From Agapanthus africanus (lineage: Eukaryota; Streptophyta; Magnoliopsida; Asparagales; Amaryllidaceae), in contig JASDDO010000026.1 in the NCBI GenBank assembly GCA_030015575.1, positions 453,135,096 to 453,199,095 on the forward strand: a stretch of 64,000 nt of DNA, in the 5' to 3' direction. Below the pieces are notes generated by a model, which did not search any database, was not told the origin of the DNA, and was given only the letters and a program-made list of their open reading frames with translations. The translations under genes were made by a program, and so were the position numbers. Each line of letters opens with the position of its first letter. Position 1 is the first letter of the stretch. Of the stretch, positions 48,337-60,300 are shown piece by piece.

Positions 48337-51300
48337 ATGACTGGACTCAAGCTTCTACTAGATAAAAACAAACTGAATGGGACCAACTATAAAGACTGGC
48401 TGAGGAATCTGAAAATCGCCTTGACTTATGATAAAGTATCATATGTCCTCACGGCTTCAGCCCCGCCCGTCCCAGGTCCAAAATCCTCAGTTGCGGACAT
48501 TGAAGTCCGCAAGACATGGGACGCTGACTGTGCCACGGCAAAATGCCTCGCGCTTGCATCGATGGATAACACACATCAAAAGCAGCACGGGGATATGGAC
48601 ATTCACGGTATATTGCTCCATACAAAGGAGTTGTATGGAGAGCAATCCCGCGTATTACGATACGAAGCATCAAAGAAATTGTTTCAGATGCGAATGGCCC
48701 CTGGCACACCAGTAGGAGACCATGTTCTGAAGATGATAGCTCTTATAGAAGAGCTTGAGGACCTTGAATGGACGATGGACAATGAACAATATGTAGATAT
48801 TATTTTGCAGTCCCTTCCCTCCACCTTTGCTCAGTTCATAGTGAACTTCAACATGCATGGCATGGAGAAGGAACTCCCTGAACTTCTTAACATGTTAAGG
48901 AGTGCAGAGAGCACTATGAAGTCAGCAAGAACTCCCGTTATGACTGTTGGACAATCTTCTTCTTCTCGCCCGAAAGCTAAGGCCAAGGGAAAGAAAAAGA
49001 AGAAGCCCACCAATCCTAAAGGTGAAGGGAAAGGAAAAGTCCAAGGCTGGAGACTCGGAGAAGGGCGAATGTTTTCATTGCCACAAGACAGGACATTGGA
49101 AGCGCAACTGCACGGAGTACATAAGTCTCAAGAATAAGCATGGTGATGATTCTTCTTCAGGTGCGTTTGTGACTGAAAACTGTTTTTCAATAAACTCTGC
49201 TTCCTGGGTATTGGATACCGGTTCAGGTTCGCACATTTGCAATTCTATGCAGGGGCTGAGAAATAGCAAGGTTTTGAAGACTGGTGACCATACTCTCCGC
49301 GTTGGAAATGGTTCCAATGTACATACAGTCGCAGTGGGAGGGTATCACTTGGGGTTGCCATCTGGATGTATTTTGGTTTTGAATCCATGTTATTTTGTAC
49401 CAAGTATGCTATGTAATATAATATCCGTTTCTTTGTTGGACAATGAAGGATATAATTTTGTATTGCAGAACAATGTTATGAACATTCACCTGAATCAAAT
49501 GTTGGTTGGGTATGGTACGCTTAATAACGGAATATATGTCCTAAATCAACACACAGTTTTCAGTATACAACACACTAATAAAAGAAAACTTTCAGAATTA
49601 AATGAAGCTTTTCTTTGGCACTGTAGACTTGGCCATATTAACGAAATAAGACTAAACAAGTTACACAAAGATAGATATTTAAACTCTTTTGAATATAAAT
49701 CTTATGCGACTTGCCAGTCTTGTATCAAGGGTAAAATGACCAAAACTCCGTTTACCGGACACGGAGAAAGAGCTACTCAGCTCCTAGGCCTCATACATAG
49801 TGATGTATGTGGGCCAATGTCTACACAGGCTAGAGGCGGTTTTTCATACTTCATTACATTCACTGACGATTTCTCAAGATTCGGTCATGTATTTTTATTA
49901 AAGCACAAGTCCGAAGCTTTCGAGAAATTCATTGAATATAAACAAGAAGTAGAAAAACAAACCGGCTTGAGTATCAAGATGCTTCGATCAGATCGAGGTG
50001 GTGAGTATCTCAGTACAGAATTTGCAAACTTCCTAAAAGAGAATGGGATTCTCTCTCAGCTCACTCCCCCTTACACACCACAGCACAACGGTGTGTCAGA
50101 ACGACGGAATAGGACCCTATTAGATATGGTCCGGTCCATGATGAGTGACGCTGAGTTACCCGTCTCGTTTTGGGGGCATGCATTGGAGACTGCAGCATTT
50201 CTGCTAAACAGGGTTCCAACCAAAACCGTATCTACCACGCCATATGAGATATGGCATGGGAAGAGATCATCTCTTAAGAGAATTAAGATTTGGGGTTGCC
50301 CGGCCTATGTTAAAAAGCAGAATCCGGACAAACTTGAGACACGGTCAGTCATGTGTAACTTTGTAGGATATCCAAAGAATTCTTATGGATATCTATTCTA
50401 CCACAAAGTGGAACAAAAAGTGTTTGCTTCTCAACATGCCACATTCTTGGAAAAAGAGTTTTTCACAGATAAAGATGATGGCAAGGTGGTAGATCTAGAA
50501 GAGGTTCAAGAGACACAAACTACAAATGATGATTTGGTTGAACCGGCTGTTGCAACAGAAACTGAAGAACCTCGACCACTCCGTAGGTCTGGTAGGACTT
50601 CTCGCTCACCGGAGAGGTACTACGGTTTCCTCATTGATGGTAACAGAGAATACTGTATCATGGATGATGATGATCCTACCAGTTTTCAGCAAGCTATCAC
50701 GAGTAGAGACTCTGTGAAGTGGCTGGATGCCATGAGATCCGAAATGGAGTCTATGTACACCAACAAAGTATGGACTTTGGACGTTGTACCCCCTGGGGTA
50801 AAACCAGTGGGGTGCAAGTGGATCTTTAAAAGAAAGATTGGTGTAGATGGGCAGGTAGAGACCTATAAGGCAAGACTTGTGGCTAAAGGCTTTCGTCAAA
50901 GACCAGGTTTGGACTATGACGAAACTTTTTCGCCCGTAGCCATGCTTAAATCCATTCGGATCCTACTTGCTATTGCTGCTCACTACGACTATGAAATCCG
51001 GCATATGGACGTTAAAACAGCATTTCTAAATGGAGATTTAGAAGAATGCGTTTATATGGATCAGCCAGAGGGCTTCATTGACAGTGGGAGCAGCGAGAAA
51101 GCATGTAGATTGCTTAAATCCATATATGGGTTAAAGCAGGCATCTCGGAGTTGGAACATCTGTTTCGATGATGTTATCAAAGAGTTTGATTTCATCAAAA
51201 ATCCAGATGAACCTTGTGTTTATAAGAAGGCTGTAGGGAGAGCTGTCACATTCCTCGTATTGTACGTGGACGACATTCTTCTGATAGGAAATGATATTCC

Positions 51301-52248
51301 TATGCTACAGTCGGTCAAATCTTTCTTATCACTAAGGTTCTCCATGAAGGACCTGGGTGATGCCACATACATTCTCGGCATAAGGATCTATAGGGATAGA
51401 TCCAAAAAGTTATTGGGATTGTCCCAAACTAGGTACATTGACACCATCCTAAAAAGGTTTAGTATGGAAGACTCCAAGCGCGGTGCCTTACCCGCTTGCC
51501 ATGGAGTCACACTCTCCAAGGATTCTTGTCCAAAGACCGATGAAGAGAGAGCTCGCATGAGCGTTATACCCTATGCTTCGGCAGTAGGATCTATAATTTA
51601 TGCGATGTTATGTACACGCCCAGATCTAGCTTATGCACTTAGTGTTGTAAGCAGGTATCAATCCAACCCAGGGGAGAATCACTGGACAACTGTGAAGAAC
51701 ATTCTTAAGTACTTGCGAAGAACTAAAGAATTGTTCTTGGTGTATGGTAATGCAGATCTCCAAATGGAGGCCTTTACCGGTTCGAGCTTCCAGAGCGATA
51801 AGGACGACAGCAAATCTATCTCTGGGTTTGTATTTACCCTCAACGGAGGGGCGGTGAGTTGGAAGAGTCCAAACAAGATACCGTTGCAGACTCTACGATG
51901 GAAGCTGAGTATATTGCTGCAAATGATGCCGCCAAGGAAGCCGTCTGGATGAAGAAGTTCGTCTCGGAGCTAGGAGTAGTTCCAACCATTAATGATCCGA
52001 TACCTTTGTATTGTGATAATAATGGGGCTATGGCGTTAGCCAAGGAGCCCAGATCCCATCAGCGGTCCAGACACATCCTGAGGCGTTTTCATTTGATCCG
52101 GGAGATTGTAGATCGCCGCGAGATCGAGATTAGGAGAGTAGACACAAAGAATAACGCCGCGGATCCATTCACCAAGGCCCTCCCTCAGCCGCAGCATGAG
52201 CGACTTTTTGAGATATTGGGTATGAGATACGCCAATAACTGGCCTTAG
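48337..52248 (+). pseudogene. Copia-E gag-pol polyprotein, two frameshifts
   Basis: Copia Gag-Pol starting at ATG 48337 (MTGLKLLLDKNKLNGTNYKD). Gag runs in frame to about 49020, then a frameshift in a purine-rich stretch moves it into the frame carrying the CCHC knuckle (CFHCHKTGHWKRNC, from about 49070), protease (VLDTGSGSH), integrase (HCRLGH zinc finger, HSDVCGPM, RSDRGGEY, NGVSERRN) and RT (LYVDDILLIG). A one-base deletion near 51868 (GAGTCC against GAGTTCC in F) shifts the RNase H end into a third frame (51859-52248). The first RNase H Asp is Gly (FTGSSF against FADSSF in F). Otherwise the domains are complete, so it was active recently. Confidence 0.93.
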
Positions 52249-52251
52249 TGC

Positions 52252-52262
52252 AAGTGGGAGAT
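52252..52262 (+). other. Copia-E polypurine tract
   Basis: AAGTGGGAGAT immediately before the 3' LTR start TGTTGG. Confidence 0.9.
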
Positions 52263-53126
52263 TGTTGGATATATGTATGCCCTAGAGGCCATTATATGAT
52301 AGTGGATGTATCTATACATGTATATATATATTCAGTATGCATTCTTGCTCGACATGATAGTATGCTATCTGGTTCTTCTTTATCTGACATGTTGATTTGA
52401 TCATGCTTTTATTCATTCATACATGCTCATAAAGCCCTGAGGATATCGGCTTGACTGCTCTGATTATGATAGAGATTATACTAGTGGGATATCTGTAGTC
52501 TATAAGCATATCCTGGAAAGTCCCTAGTCATAGGTATATCGAGACGGGGCATTGATATACCAGAGTAGACTAGCGTATATGATACTAGACCTATACGATG
52601 GGCGATGAATGTTCCCACATTCATCGATGTTTGACATCAAGATCATATACGGGTGCTCAGTGGTGACTGGGTACACTGGACGGACTCACCGAGAACTCCT
52701 ATATGGAACTATATCTATCGTCGGATAGCAGTTCTCAGGTGACACTGGTACAGGTTAGTCTATAGACCCGAGATCGTCATAGAGTCTTGTGTGTTCTCCC
52801 ACTGTACTTTGATTGCCACCCTACCACGGCTCTACTGAGTCGTGCAAACAGGTGGCCATTGGGTACAGTCCCGAGACACACGAAGACGATGAGCGATAGG
52901 AGGGGTTTCGTCTCTCCCGGTATTGGGAGTTGATGCTGTGCTGTGCCCGACTGGTTATATCAGTAAGTCCCTGGCCAGGGCTGCTGAGATTTGCTGATAA
53001 GTGTTATCAGTAGTTTCTCGATCTGTTATAGACCATTCACCGGCACGACTTATTGAGTTATTGGGGTCGACGTGACCATCCCTAGGCTCGATATGCAGCA
53101 TATCTGACGAAGAGACCGGACTGTAC
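52263..53126 (+). repeat. Copia-E 3' LTR, first part
   Basis: 864 bp matching 43741 onward. It ends in the copia-F target TGTAC (53122-53126). Confidence 0.95.
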
Positions 53127-54442
53127 TGTTAGTGTATATGCCCTAGAGGCCATTACTGTATCATACTAGTTTGTATATTACTTAATGGATGCTTGGGATA
53201 TTCACCTTGTATATACAATCTTGCTCAAAATAGTAGTATGCTACTTGGTTTGTTTCTACTTCAATGTGTACATGTGTTTATTTTTGTATATCGCCTATAC
53301 ACATTAGTAGAGCCCTTAGGATCTTTGCTTGATTACCAGCGATGTGATGGCCGTCACACTAGTGGGGCTGGGTAATCTATAAGCACATCCTTATGCAGGT
53401 CCCTGGTCGCAGGACTATCGAGACAGGGCATCGATACTCCGGAGTAGACCAGCGCATGCGCTTCTCATCCCAGTGTGGGAGACGGTCTGTCCCACAGCCG
53501 TCAGTACGTCGTACTTGAGATAGTATGCGGGTGCTCGTTAGGTTACGGGTACACTGGACAGGACTCGTCGGGAACTGACTAGTTGGTATTATACCTATCG
53601 TCAGTTATCAGTTCCCAGGTGACATGAGTACAGCTTAGTCCGCTGACTTGACACTGTCACTTCGCCTCGGGTGTGTTCCCACTGTACTTTGATCACCACC
53701 CTACCACGGCTCAAAGGAGTCGTGCAAACAGGTGGTTGTTGGGTGCAGTCCCGAAGCATTTGGAGGCAGTGACGGTTAGACAGGATTCGTCTCTCCCGGT
53801 ATTGGGGGTTGACATCGCGCTGTGTCTAGGAGAGCCATTACACGAGTAGTCCCTGGCCAGGGCAAACGAGATATACTGGTAGGTTTCCAGTGTTATCTCA
53901 GGGTGTTTTGGGCTTCGCTCCGGCACGACTTGTACCGCTATTGGGGGACTGACGGTTACCGCCCCCTAGGCCCGCCATGCGATGTATCTGACGAACAGAC
54001 CGGACTGTACGGAGAATGTCACACTCAGGCTCAGTAGGAGTTCAGATGGGTTTCGCCTCGTCGGTCTTCTTGTCGGCATTACCTGGGGACCGTTACGCAC
54101 AGCTAGTGCCGCTTGCGGTCTGTGGTTAAACCCACTGCCAGCGTAGTGTCGAGTCTTTAGAGTCCCACACAGAAAGCTTTTCGCCTTTAGGCAAAAGAGT
54201 AGAGGTCGCATGGTATTGCGACAGGTCGCATGGTTTTGCGACAGGGTTCGGTCACATCCGTGCACTTGTGCACGTACAGTGTCCGGACAGTTTACACTAG
54301 CGGGCTTTGGTTTAAGCCAGATCCTAGTGTATCTTATGGGATTGGATTTATCCAGTTTGCATTCGTGTTCCTCGGAACGCAGATGCGGGTGTGTATGCAC
54401 AGTTGACAGGGAGGCAGAGGCAGCGGATTCTCATTAGGGTTG

Positions 54443-54635
54443 TTGACAGTTGACCGTTGACTTTTGACTTTTTGCTCAACCCTAATGAGAATATGATATG
54501 TGATTAACTATTATATTAATTAAGTATTATGGTGATATGGTTGTTGACTTGTTGACTTTTGTTGACTTGTTGACTTTGTTGACTTGTTGACTTTTGTTGA
54601 CTTGTTGACCGGTTGACTAGGCTTGACTAGTTGAC
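54443..54635 (+). promoter_or_regulatory. Array of TTGAC (W-box core) motifs in copia-F 5' LTR
   Basis: Fifteen TTGAC motifs in 193 bp, mostly spaced 8-10 bp as TTGTTGACTTGTTGAC repeats. TTGAC is the core bound by plant WRKY transcription factors (established knowledge). That it drives this LTR is an inference. No comparable cluster exists in the LTRs of A-E. Confidence 0.6.
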
Positions 54636-54639
54636 CATC

Positions 54640-54659
54640 ATGATAACCATGGTTATCAT
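54640..54659. repeat. 20-bp perfect palindrome in copia-F LTR
   Basis: ATGATAACCATGGTTATCAT equals its own reverse complement. It follows the TTGAC array, and the copy in the 3' LTR is at 62839-62858. The core AACCATGGTT also recurs, less symmetrically, in the LTRs of the other elements. Confidence 0.9.
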
Positions 54660-55309
54660 TTCATGCCAAAGACTTTTACTTGCTTGCTCATTTGAGTAAA
54701 ATGAGTGCATGACATGATAAGCTTATGGTTGCTTCAAACCATCACATAAGACTTTTTTGATATGATGAGTTATGATCACTTTGGATTATGAGAGGGTGAA
54801 AGACAAAAGAGTTGCTCATTCTTTCTTGCTCATTCTCTCTCTTGTTCTTGAGCTCTCCTCTTGCTCTCACCCTCAACCTCTTGCTCCCTCTCTTGATCTA
54901 TGGTTCTCTTGTCTCATGAGTTGAGAATCAAGAACCATAGATAAAATCCCATTCTAAATCTTCTCTACTCATTCTAGTTCACTAGGTTTAGCAAACCAAG
55001 TGAACTAGTTTCTTCAAAGAACGAAGAAGGAGCTAAAGGTTGGAGCTTTCAAGTGGATCTATCTTCGGCGTACGGAGACGACGAGAAGGAGCCATCGGAC
55101 CACCACCGGAGCTTGAAGACGAAGGAGTTCAAGACAAGCTAGGTATAACCATCTTCATCCGAGTAGCTAAATATCTTTAGCTTAGTATGCTAGTTTTAGT
55201 TTAGGTAAAGATCCCGACCTAGCTTAGTCCATGTTGCCTCTTGCGTTAAAATTTTGATTTTATACCGTTTCCGCCTCCCCGTAAGAACCGGGGGTCGCAA
55301 CGTGGACTT

Positions 55310-57360
55310 CCGCCGCGCGAGCTAGGCAAACTGAGTTTCTGTTGAAATTTTTTACAAAAACTGAGTTTCTGTTGAAATTTTTTTGGCTCAAAATGAAAAA
55401 CTTTACACTTGTAAATTCGGCTCAGGGTTTTGTGTGAACACCCAAGAAAAACGATACAGTAATTCGTCCAAACCGCCGCCCTTCCGCCGCGCGAGCTAGG
55501 CATCCGCCGCGGAACCGCCGCGCTTTGTCGTCTTCTGTGCATCGTTTTTCGTGCAGTGTGTGTCTGTGTTGGTTTTGGGATTTTTGGAATATATTATATG
55601 TGCCCAGATTTTCCAGAAAAGAAATTTCCTTTTGGGGTCCTATAATTCCGTATTTTTTCCGAACTTCACTGCACTTTGACTATGATGGTTATATCTGTGA
55701 TGTTTGCATGTATTGAACGTCGGCTAATCGCTATAAGTCGATTGGTCGGGGTTATACATGATCTGTAATGTGCTGGAATGTGTATATAAATATGTTGGAT
55801 TGTCGCGGGTGAATAGCCGGGGGTTGTGAGACGAGAGTTTTCTTTTCTTGCCATTCATGTAAATTTGTAAATTGATGTAATAATTATTTGTATGGCCGCA
55901 CAACCGGGAAGGGGTTGTAGCCGTCATTGTATAATTTCTTTTTACTGTTTTTGCTCCTAGGATAGACCCATGGAGGGGTGCACAAACTACCGGGTATGCC
56001 GAAGTGTCGAGTGGCCTACTCATGGAGATGAGGGAGGTTGCTACGCTTCGGGTACTTGGCGGGTAGTTTGCCGCACCCGTAGGGGTCTTGGGTGGGGTTT
56101 TGGCTATTCACCGCGACCGTGTAATCTGTTTTTGTTACAGGCTCGTACAAATTACAGATTCCTAGTATATCCAATGTATTTATCTGTGATCTGAAATGTT
56201 TATCATTGCAGTATATCTATATATGATATTATTTAGGCGTTGCTTATGTTTTACAGACGCGCTAGCCCAGCCCCCGCTCTGTCGTTAGTTAAGTAACCTA
56301 ACGGGTAATGACGGGGCCCCGTGGCGAATGCGAATGGCATAAGCGTACGTCATATTTTGGTTGTTTTCTGCAATGGTAGGATTAAATGATGGGACGCATT
56401 AAAAGAACTAATGCAAGAATATCACGCATTAAAAGAACTAATGCAAGATAATAAACCAAGTTAAAGTCGTTGGAACACTTTCGAAAAACCACTCGGTTCT
56501 TTTCAAAAACAACTTTTAAATGCGGAGCTTGAGCCACTCCTTTTAAAAGCTATCTCGTTCCATCGACCAAATCAAGTTCACTACGTTCACGGTTTTGCCA
56601 AAACCATTCGTAGCCCTCCGTCGTTTCGTATGAATATTCAATAGTATTCAAGCTGTGTTTGTTGACCTTCGTCAAGGCATAGTGATTGGTAGCTATTGGG
56701 TATTCATATGTAGCATAGATAGATGCGTTGGTTTGGGACATTCGCATTACCTTGTTGACCTTCGTCAAGGGTATATACGGATGGATTCAAATTAACCTGG
56801 ATAATGACGGGCAGAACTTGACATGTGACTTATGATTTGTTGACCTTCGTCAAGGTCATAAGAGCATGGGGCAAAAATCCACATCGGGAGTTTCATAAGT
56901 ACTGAAACTTGCTAGATTTGCATACCATTTGGAGTGTGATGATTCTGGTAGGATCCCTTCAGTTTCGTCACGCGATGATATTTGGATCCCGATCCTACTG
57001 TGAGTATATGCTACTCCTCGGGAAATTTCTCACTTAACGATCAATGCTATAAACCTAGTAGGTGCCTAGAAAGATGTTAGCGGGGCTACGCCCCCAGGGA
57101 AAAGAGGTTCTTTAATTAAGGAACTTCGCGAAAGCGTTGGAAAACCTCCCTCGAAGTACCGACACCGGCCTGGCTGAACGGTTAAGAAAGTATTGTACGG
57201 TGGGATTGATCCTGACTAATTCTTCCTTTATGGTTTGAGGAGGGATTCGAGAAACAGTGGGAGCCATCCTGTTTAGACAAACTAAAAACCACTCTAAACT
57301 TGCAAGAGCATCATGCTGAGTGTTTCTTCTTCTCTCTCCTAATTGCAGCGACCAATCAAC
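55310..57360 (+). other. Copia-F untranslated leader with rearranged start
   Basis: The first 190 nt contain two copies of a block CCGCCGCGCGAGCTAGGCA (about 55310 and 55484) and a tandem pair of AAACTGAGTTTCTG (near 55328 and 55357), with no primer site. Further on are the GGAG-capped domain (55963-56098), a CGTTAG hairpin (about 56282-56303), UUGACC hairpins (56653-56682, about 56747-56777, 56829-56862), the domain closed by ATCGGGA/TCCCGAT (about 56883-56993) and a GCGAAAGC hairpin near 57128. It ends in a long pyrimidine tract and CAG at 57346-57348. Confidence 0.75.
55963..56098 (+). other. GGAG-capped nested-stem RNA domain (copia-F)
   Basis: AGACCC/GGGTCT, GGGGTGC with GCACCC (55975-55981 and 56073-56078), CAAACTACC/GGTAGTTTG (55983-55991 with 56062-56070) and a tip CTCAT-GGAG-ATGAG (56019-56032). 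The middle is more diverged, but the tip loop GGAG is kept on a different stem. Confidence 0.75.
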
Positions 57361-60300
57361 ATGACTGGACTTAAGTTACTCCTAGATAAAAACAAACTGA
57401 CAGGGCCAAACTACAAAGATTGGCTCAGGAATGTCAAGATAGCAATCACTTATGACAAGCTGGGGTATCTTCTTACCACCAAAGCTCCCCCTGTCCCTGG
57501 TCCAACTTCCAGCGTCGCGGATAAGGAAATCCGTAAGACTTGGGAGATTGATAGCGCGAAGGCCAAATGCCTCCTTCTTGCCTCGATGGACAACGAACAT
57601 CAGAGGAGGCATGAGAATATGGACATGGAGTCCATATTGCTCCATACAAAAGAACTGTATGGAGAGCAATCACGTATCGCAAGATACGAAGCGTCGAAAA
57701 AGTTATTTTCGACAAGAATGGCCGTCGGATCATCAGTAGCCGAGCACGTGCTAAAGATGATCGGCTACATTGAGGAGCTCGCTGACCTAGGGATCACATT
57801 GGAGAGTGAGCTATATACGGATATAGTTCTCCAGTCCCTTCCTTCCACTTACGCCCAGTTTATACTGAACTTCAACCTACAAGAAAAAGAGGTTGAACTA
57901 TCAGAGCTCCTCAACATGCTGAGGAGCGCAAAGGGCACCCTACAGAAAGGTAGGGATACATCCACTTTGTTTGTAGGAGGATCATCTTCTTCTAGGTCCA
58001 AGGCGAAAGCCAAGGGAAAGAAGAAGAAGGCCCCCGCCAAACCAAGGGGCGGTGTTAGTAAAGTGGATACGAAGGGAAAAGCAAAAGCAACAAAGATAGC
58101 GGGGAAGCTTGTGGATAAGGAAGAATGCTTCTATTGTCATAAGAAAGGACACTGGAAGAATGATTGCAGGGCCTGGAAGGCCAGAACACAGGAATTGAAG
58201 CAGGTTGCAGCTTCAGCTTCAGGTGTGTATGTTATTGAAAACTGTCTTTCAATAAACTCTACTTCCTGGGTATTGGATACCGGATCAGGATCTCATATCT
58301 GTAATTCTTTGCAGGCGTTGAGAAACCGTAGGGTTTTGAAGGCAGGTGACATGACCCTCAGAGTTGCAAACGGACCTAGCATGGATGCTAAAGCCGTGGG
58401 GGACTATCACCTGGGAATGTCAGATGGACATGTTTTGGTTTTGCGTAATTGCTTTTTTGTACCCAACGCAACTTGTAATATCATTTCTGTATCTTTAGTT
58501 TCTAAAGAAGGTTATGAATTTGCGTTTGTAAGTAATGTTGTAAACATTCACCTTAATCAAGTTCTGATTGGGTCAGGTACATTGAGTAATGGTATATACG
58601 TGTTAAACCAACCACAGATTTTCAACGTCCAGAATACATACAAAAGAAAGTCTCCAGAACTAAATCAGACTTTCTTATGGCATTGTAGATTGGGTCACAT
58701 CAATGAGAGAAGGTTGACTAAGTTACATACAGAAGGATATTTGAATACGTTCGAATATCAATCGTATGCCACTTGTCAATCTTGTCTCAAAGGAAAGATG
58801 ACAAAGACACCGTTTACTGGACAAGGAGTAAGAGCGAGCGAGCTCTTGGGACTCGTACACAGTGATGTATGCGGTCCAATGTCTACACATGCCCGAAGCG
58901 GACATTCTTACTTCATTACTTTTACGGATGACTTCTCAAGGTACGGTTATGTCTTCTTAATGAAACATAAGTCCGAGGCCTTTGGAAAATTCCAGGAGTA
59001 TAAGAATGAAGTAGAGAAACAGACCGGCAAAAGTATTAAGATTCTAAGATCGGATCGAGGTGGAGAATACTTAAGTGCCGAATTCCTGAATTACTTAAAA
59101 GAGAATGGTATTCTCTCTCAGCTTACTCCTCCATACACTCCGCAACATAATGGTGTATCGGAGAGACGGAACCGAACCCTATTGGATATGGTTCGGTCCA
59201 TGATGAGTAACGCTGAGTTACCGCGATCATTCTGGGGATATGCACTAGAAGAAGCTGCGTATCTCTTGAACAAGGCTCCCACCAAGACTGTGCCTACCAC
59301 CCCATATGAGATGTGGACTGGGAAGAAACCCTGTCTAAAGTATCTTAAGGTATGGGGATGTCCAGCTTTTGTAAAAAAGCAGCATGCGGACAAGCTTGAG
59401 GCACGTTCAGTACAGTGTAAGTTTGTGGGATACCCAAGGAACTCCAGGGGGTATCTTTTCTATTCCGCTGAGGAACAAAAGGTTTTTGTTTCTCAGCATG
59501 CCCGCTTCTTGGAAACTGAGTTTTTGGAAACCCAGATAAGTGGGAGCACAATAGAACTGGAAGAAGTTCCAGAACCACAGACTGTTACTGAAAGCTTAGT
59601 GGAACCAGAGGGTTCAACAGAACGGGACATTCCTGCGCCACTCCGCAGGAGTAGTAGGCAGTCTCATCCGCCCGAGAGATACTACGGTTTTCTCATAGAC
59701 GGGGATAGAGAGGATTGCATCATAGATTATGATGAGCCTACTAGCTTCCAGCAGGCCGTTCAGAGCATTGACTCAGTGAAATGGCTGGATGCAATGCGGA
59801 CCGAAATGGAGTCCATGTACACCAACAAGGTATGGACGTTGGACATTGCTCCAGACGGGGTAAAACCCGTAGGATGCAAGTGGATCTTCAAAAGGAAGAT
59901 TGGTGTAGATGGACAGGTTGAGACCTATAAAGCTAGGCTGGTAGCAAAGGGTTTTCGTCAAAGACCTGGCTTGGACTACGACGAAACCTTTTCTCCAGTA
60001 GCCATGCTGAAATCTATTCGGATCCTTCTTGCCATTGCTGCCTTCCACGATTATGAGATCTGGCAAATGGACGTAAAGACAGCTTTTCTAAATGGAAATT
60101 TAGAGGAGTGTGTCTATATGGACCAGCCAGAGGGTTTCATTCAGAGTGGGAGCAGCGGAAAGGTGTGCAAGTTGCTTAAGTCCATCTATGGACTAAAGCA
60201 GGCATCGCGGAGTTGGAACATCTGCTTTGATGAGACGGTCAAAGAATTTGGCTTTATCAAAAATCCAGATGAACCATGCATCTATAGTAGATTTGTAGCG

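Larger units (their letters stand above)
53127..55309 (+). repeat. Copia-F 5' LTR (3' end altered)
   Basis: It agrees with the 3' LTR up to CGTGGACTT at 55309, apart from a 3-base insertion CGC near 55296-55298. The terminal ACA and the primer site are replaced. Two tandem hairpins GTCGCA/TGCGAC (54205-54222 and 54225-54242) lie where other elements have the ATAT-type hairpin. Confidence 0.92.

Noticed and set aside
48449-48709. Minus-strand ORFs opposite the gag-pol of E and F
   Set aside because: Antisense shadows of the real reading frame, lying in parallel positions in both elements because the coding strand is conserved.
53711-54437. ORFs of 71-144 residues in the F LTR, duplicated at 61910-62636
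   Set aside because: LTR duplicates in several frames without a recognisable domain or conservation in E.
54541-54635. Short regular TTGTTGACT repeats as a CRISPR-like array
   Set aside because: There are no unique spacers of uniform length, the setting is a plant LTR and the units are 8-10 bp: a simple tandem repeat.
57343-57360. In-frame TTG start 18 bases before the copia-F ATG
   Set aside because: TTG starts are rare in plants, and copia-E uses the aligned ATG (48337). The TTG lies in the acceptor-like pyrimidine/CAG context.
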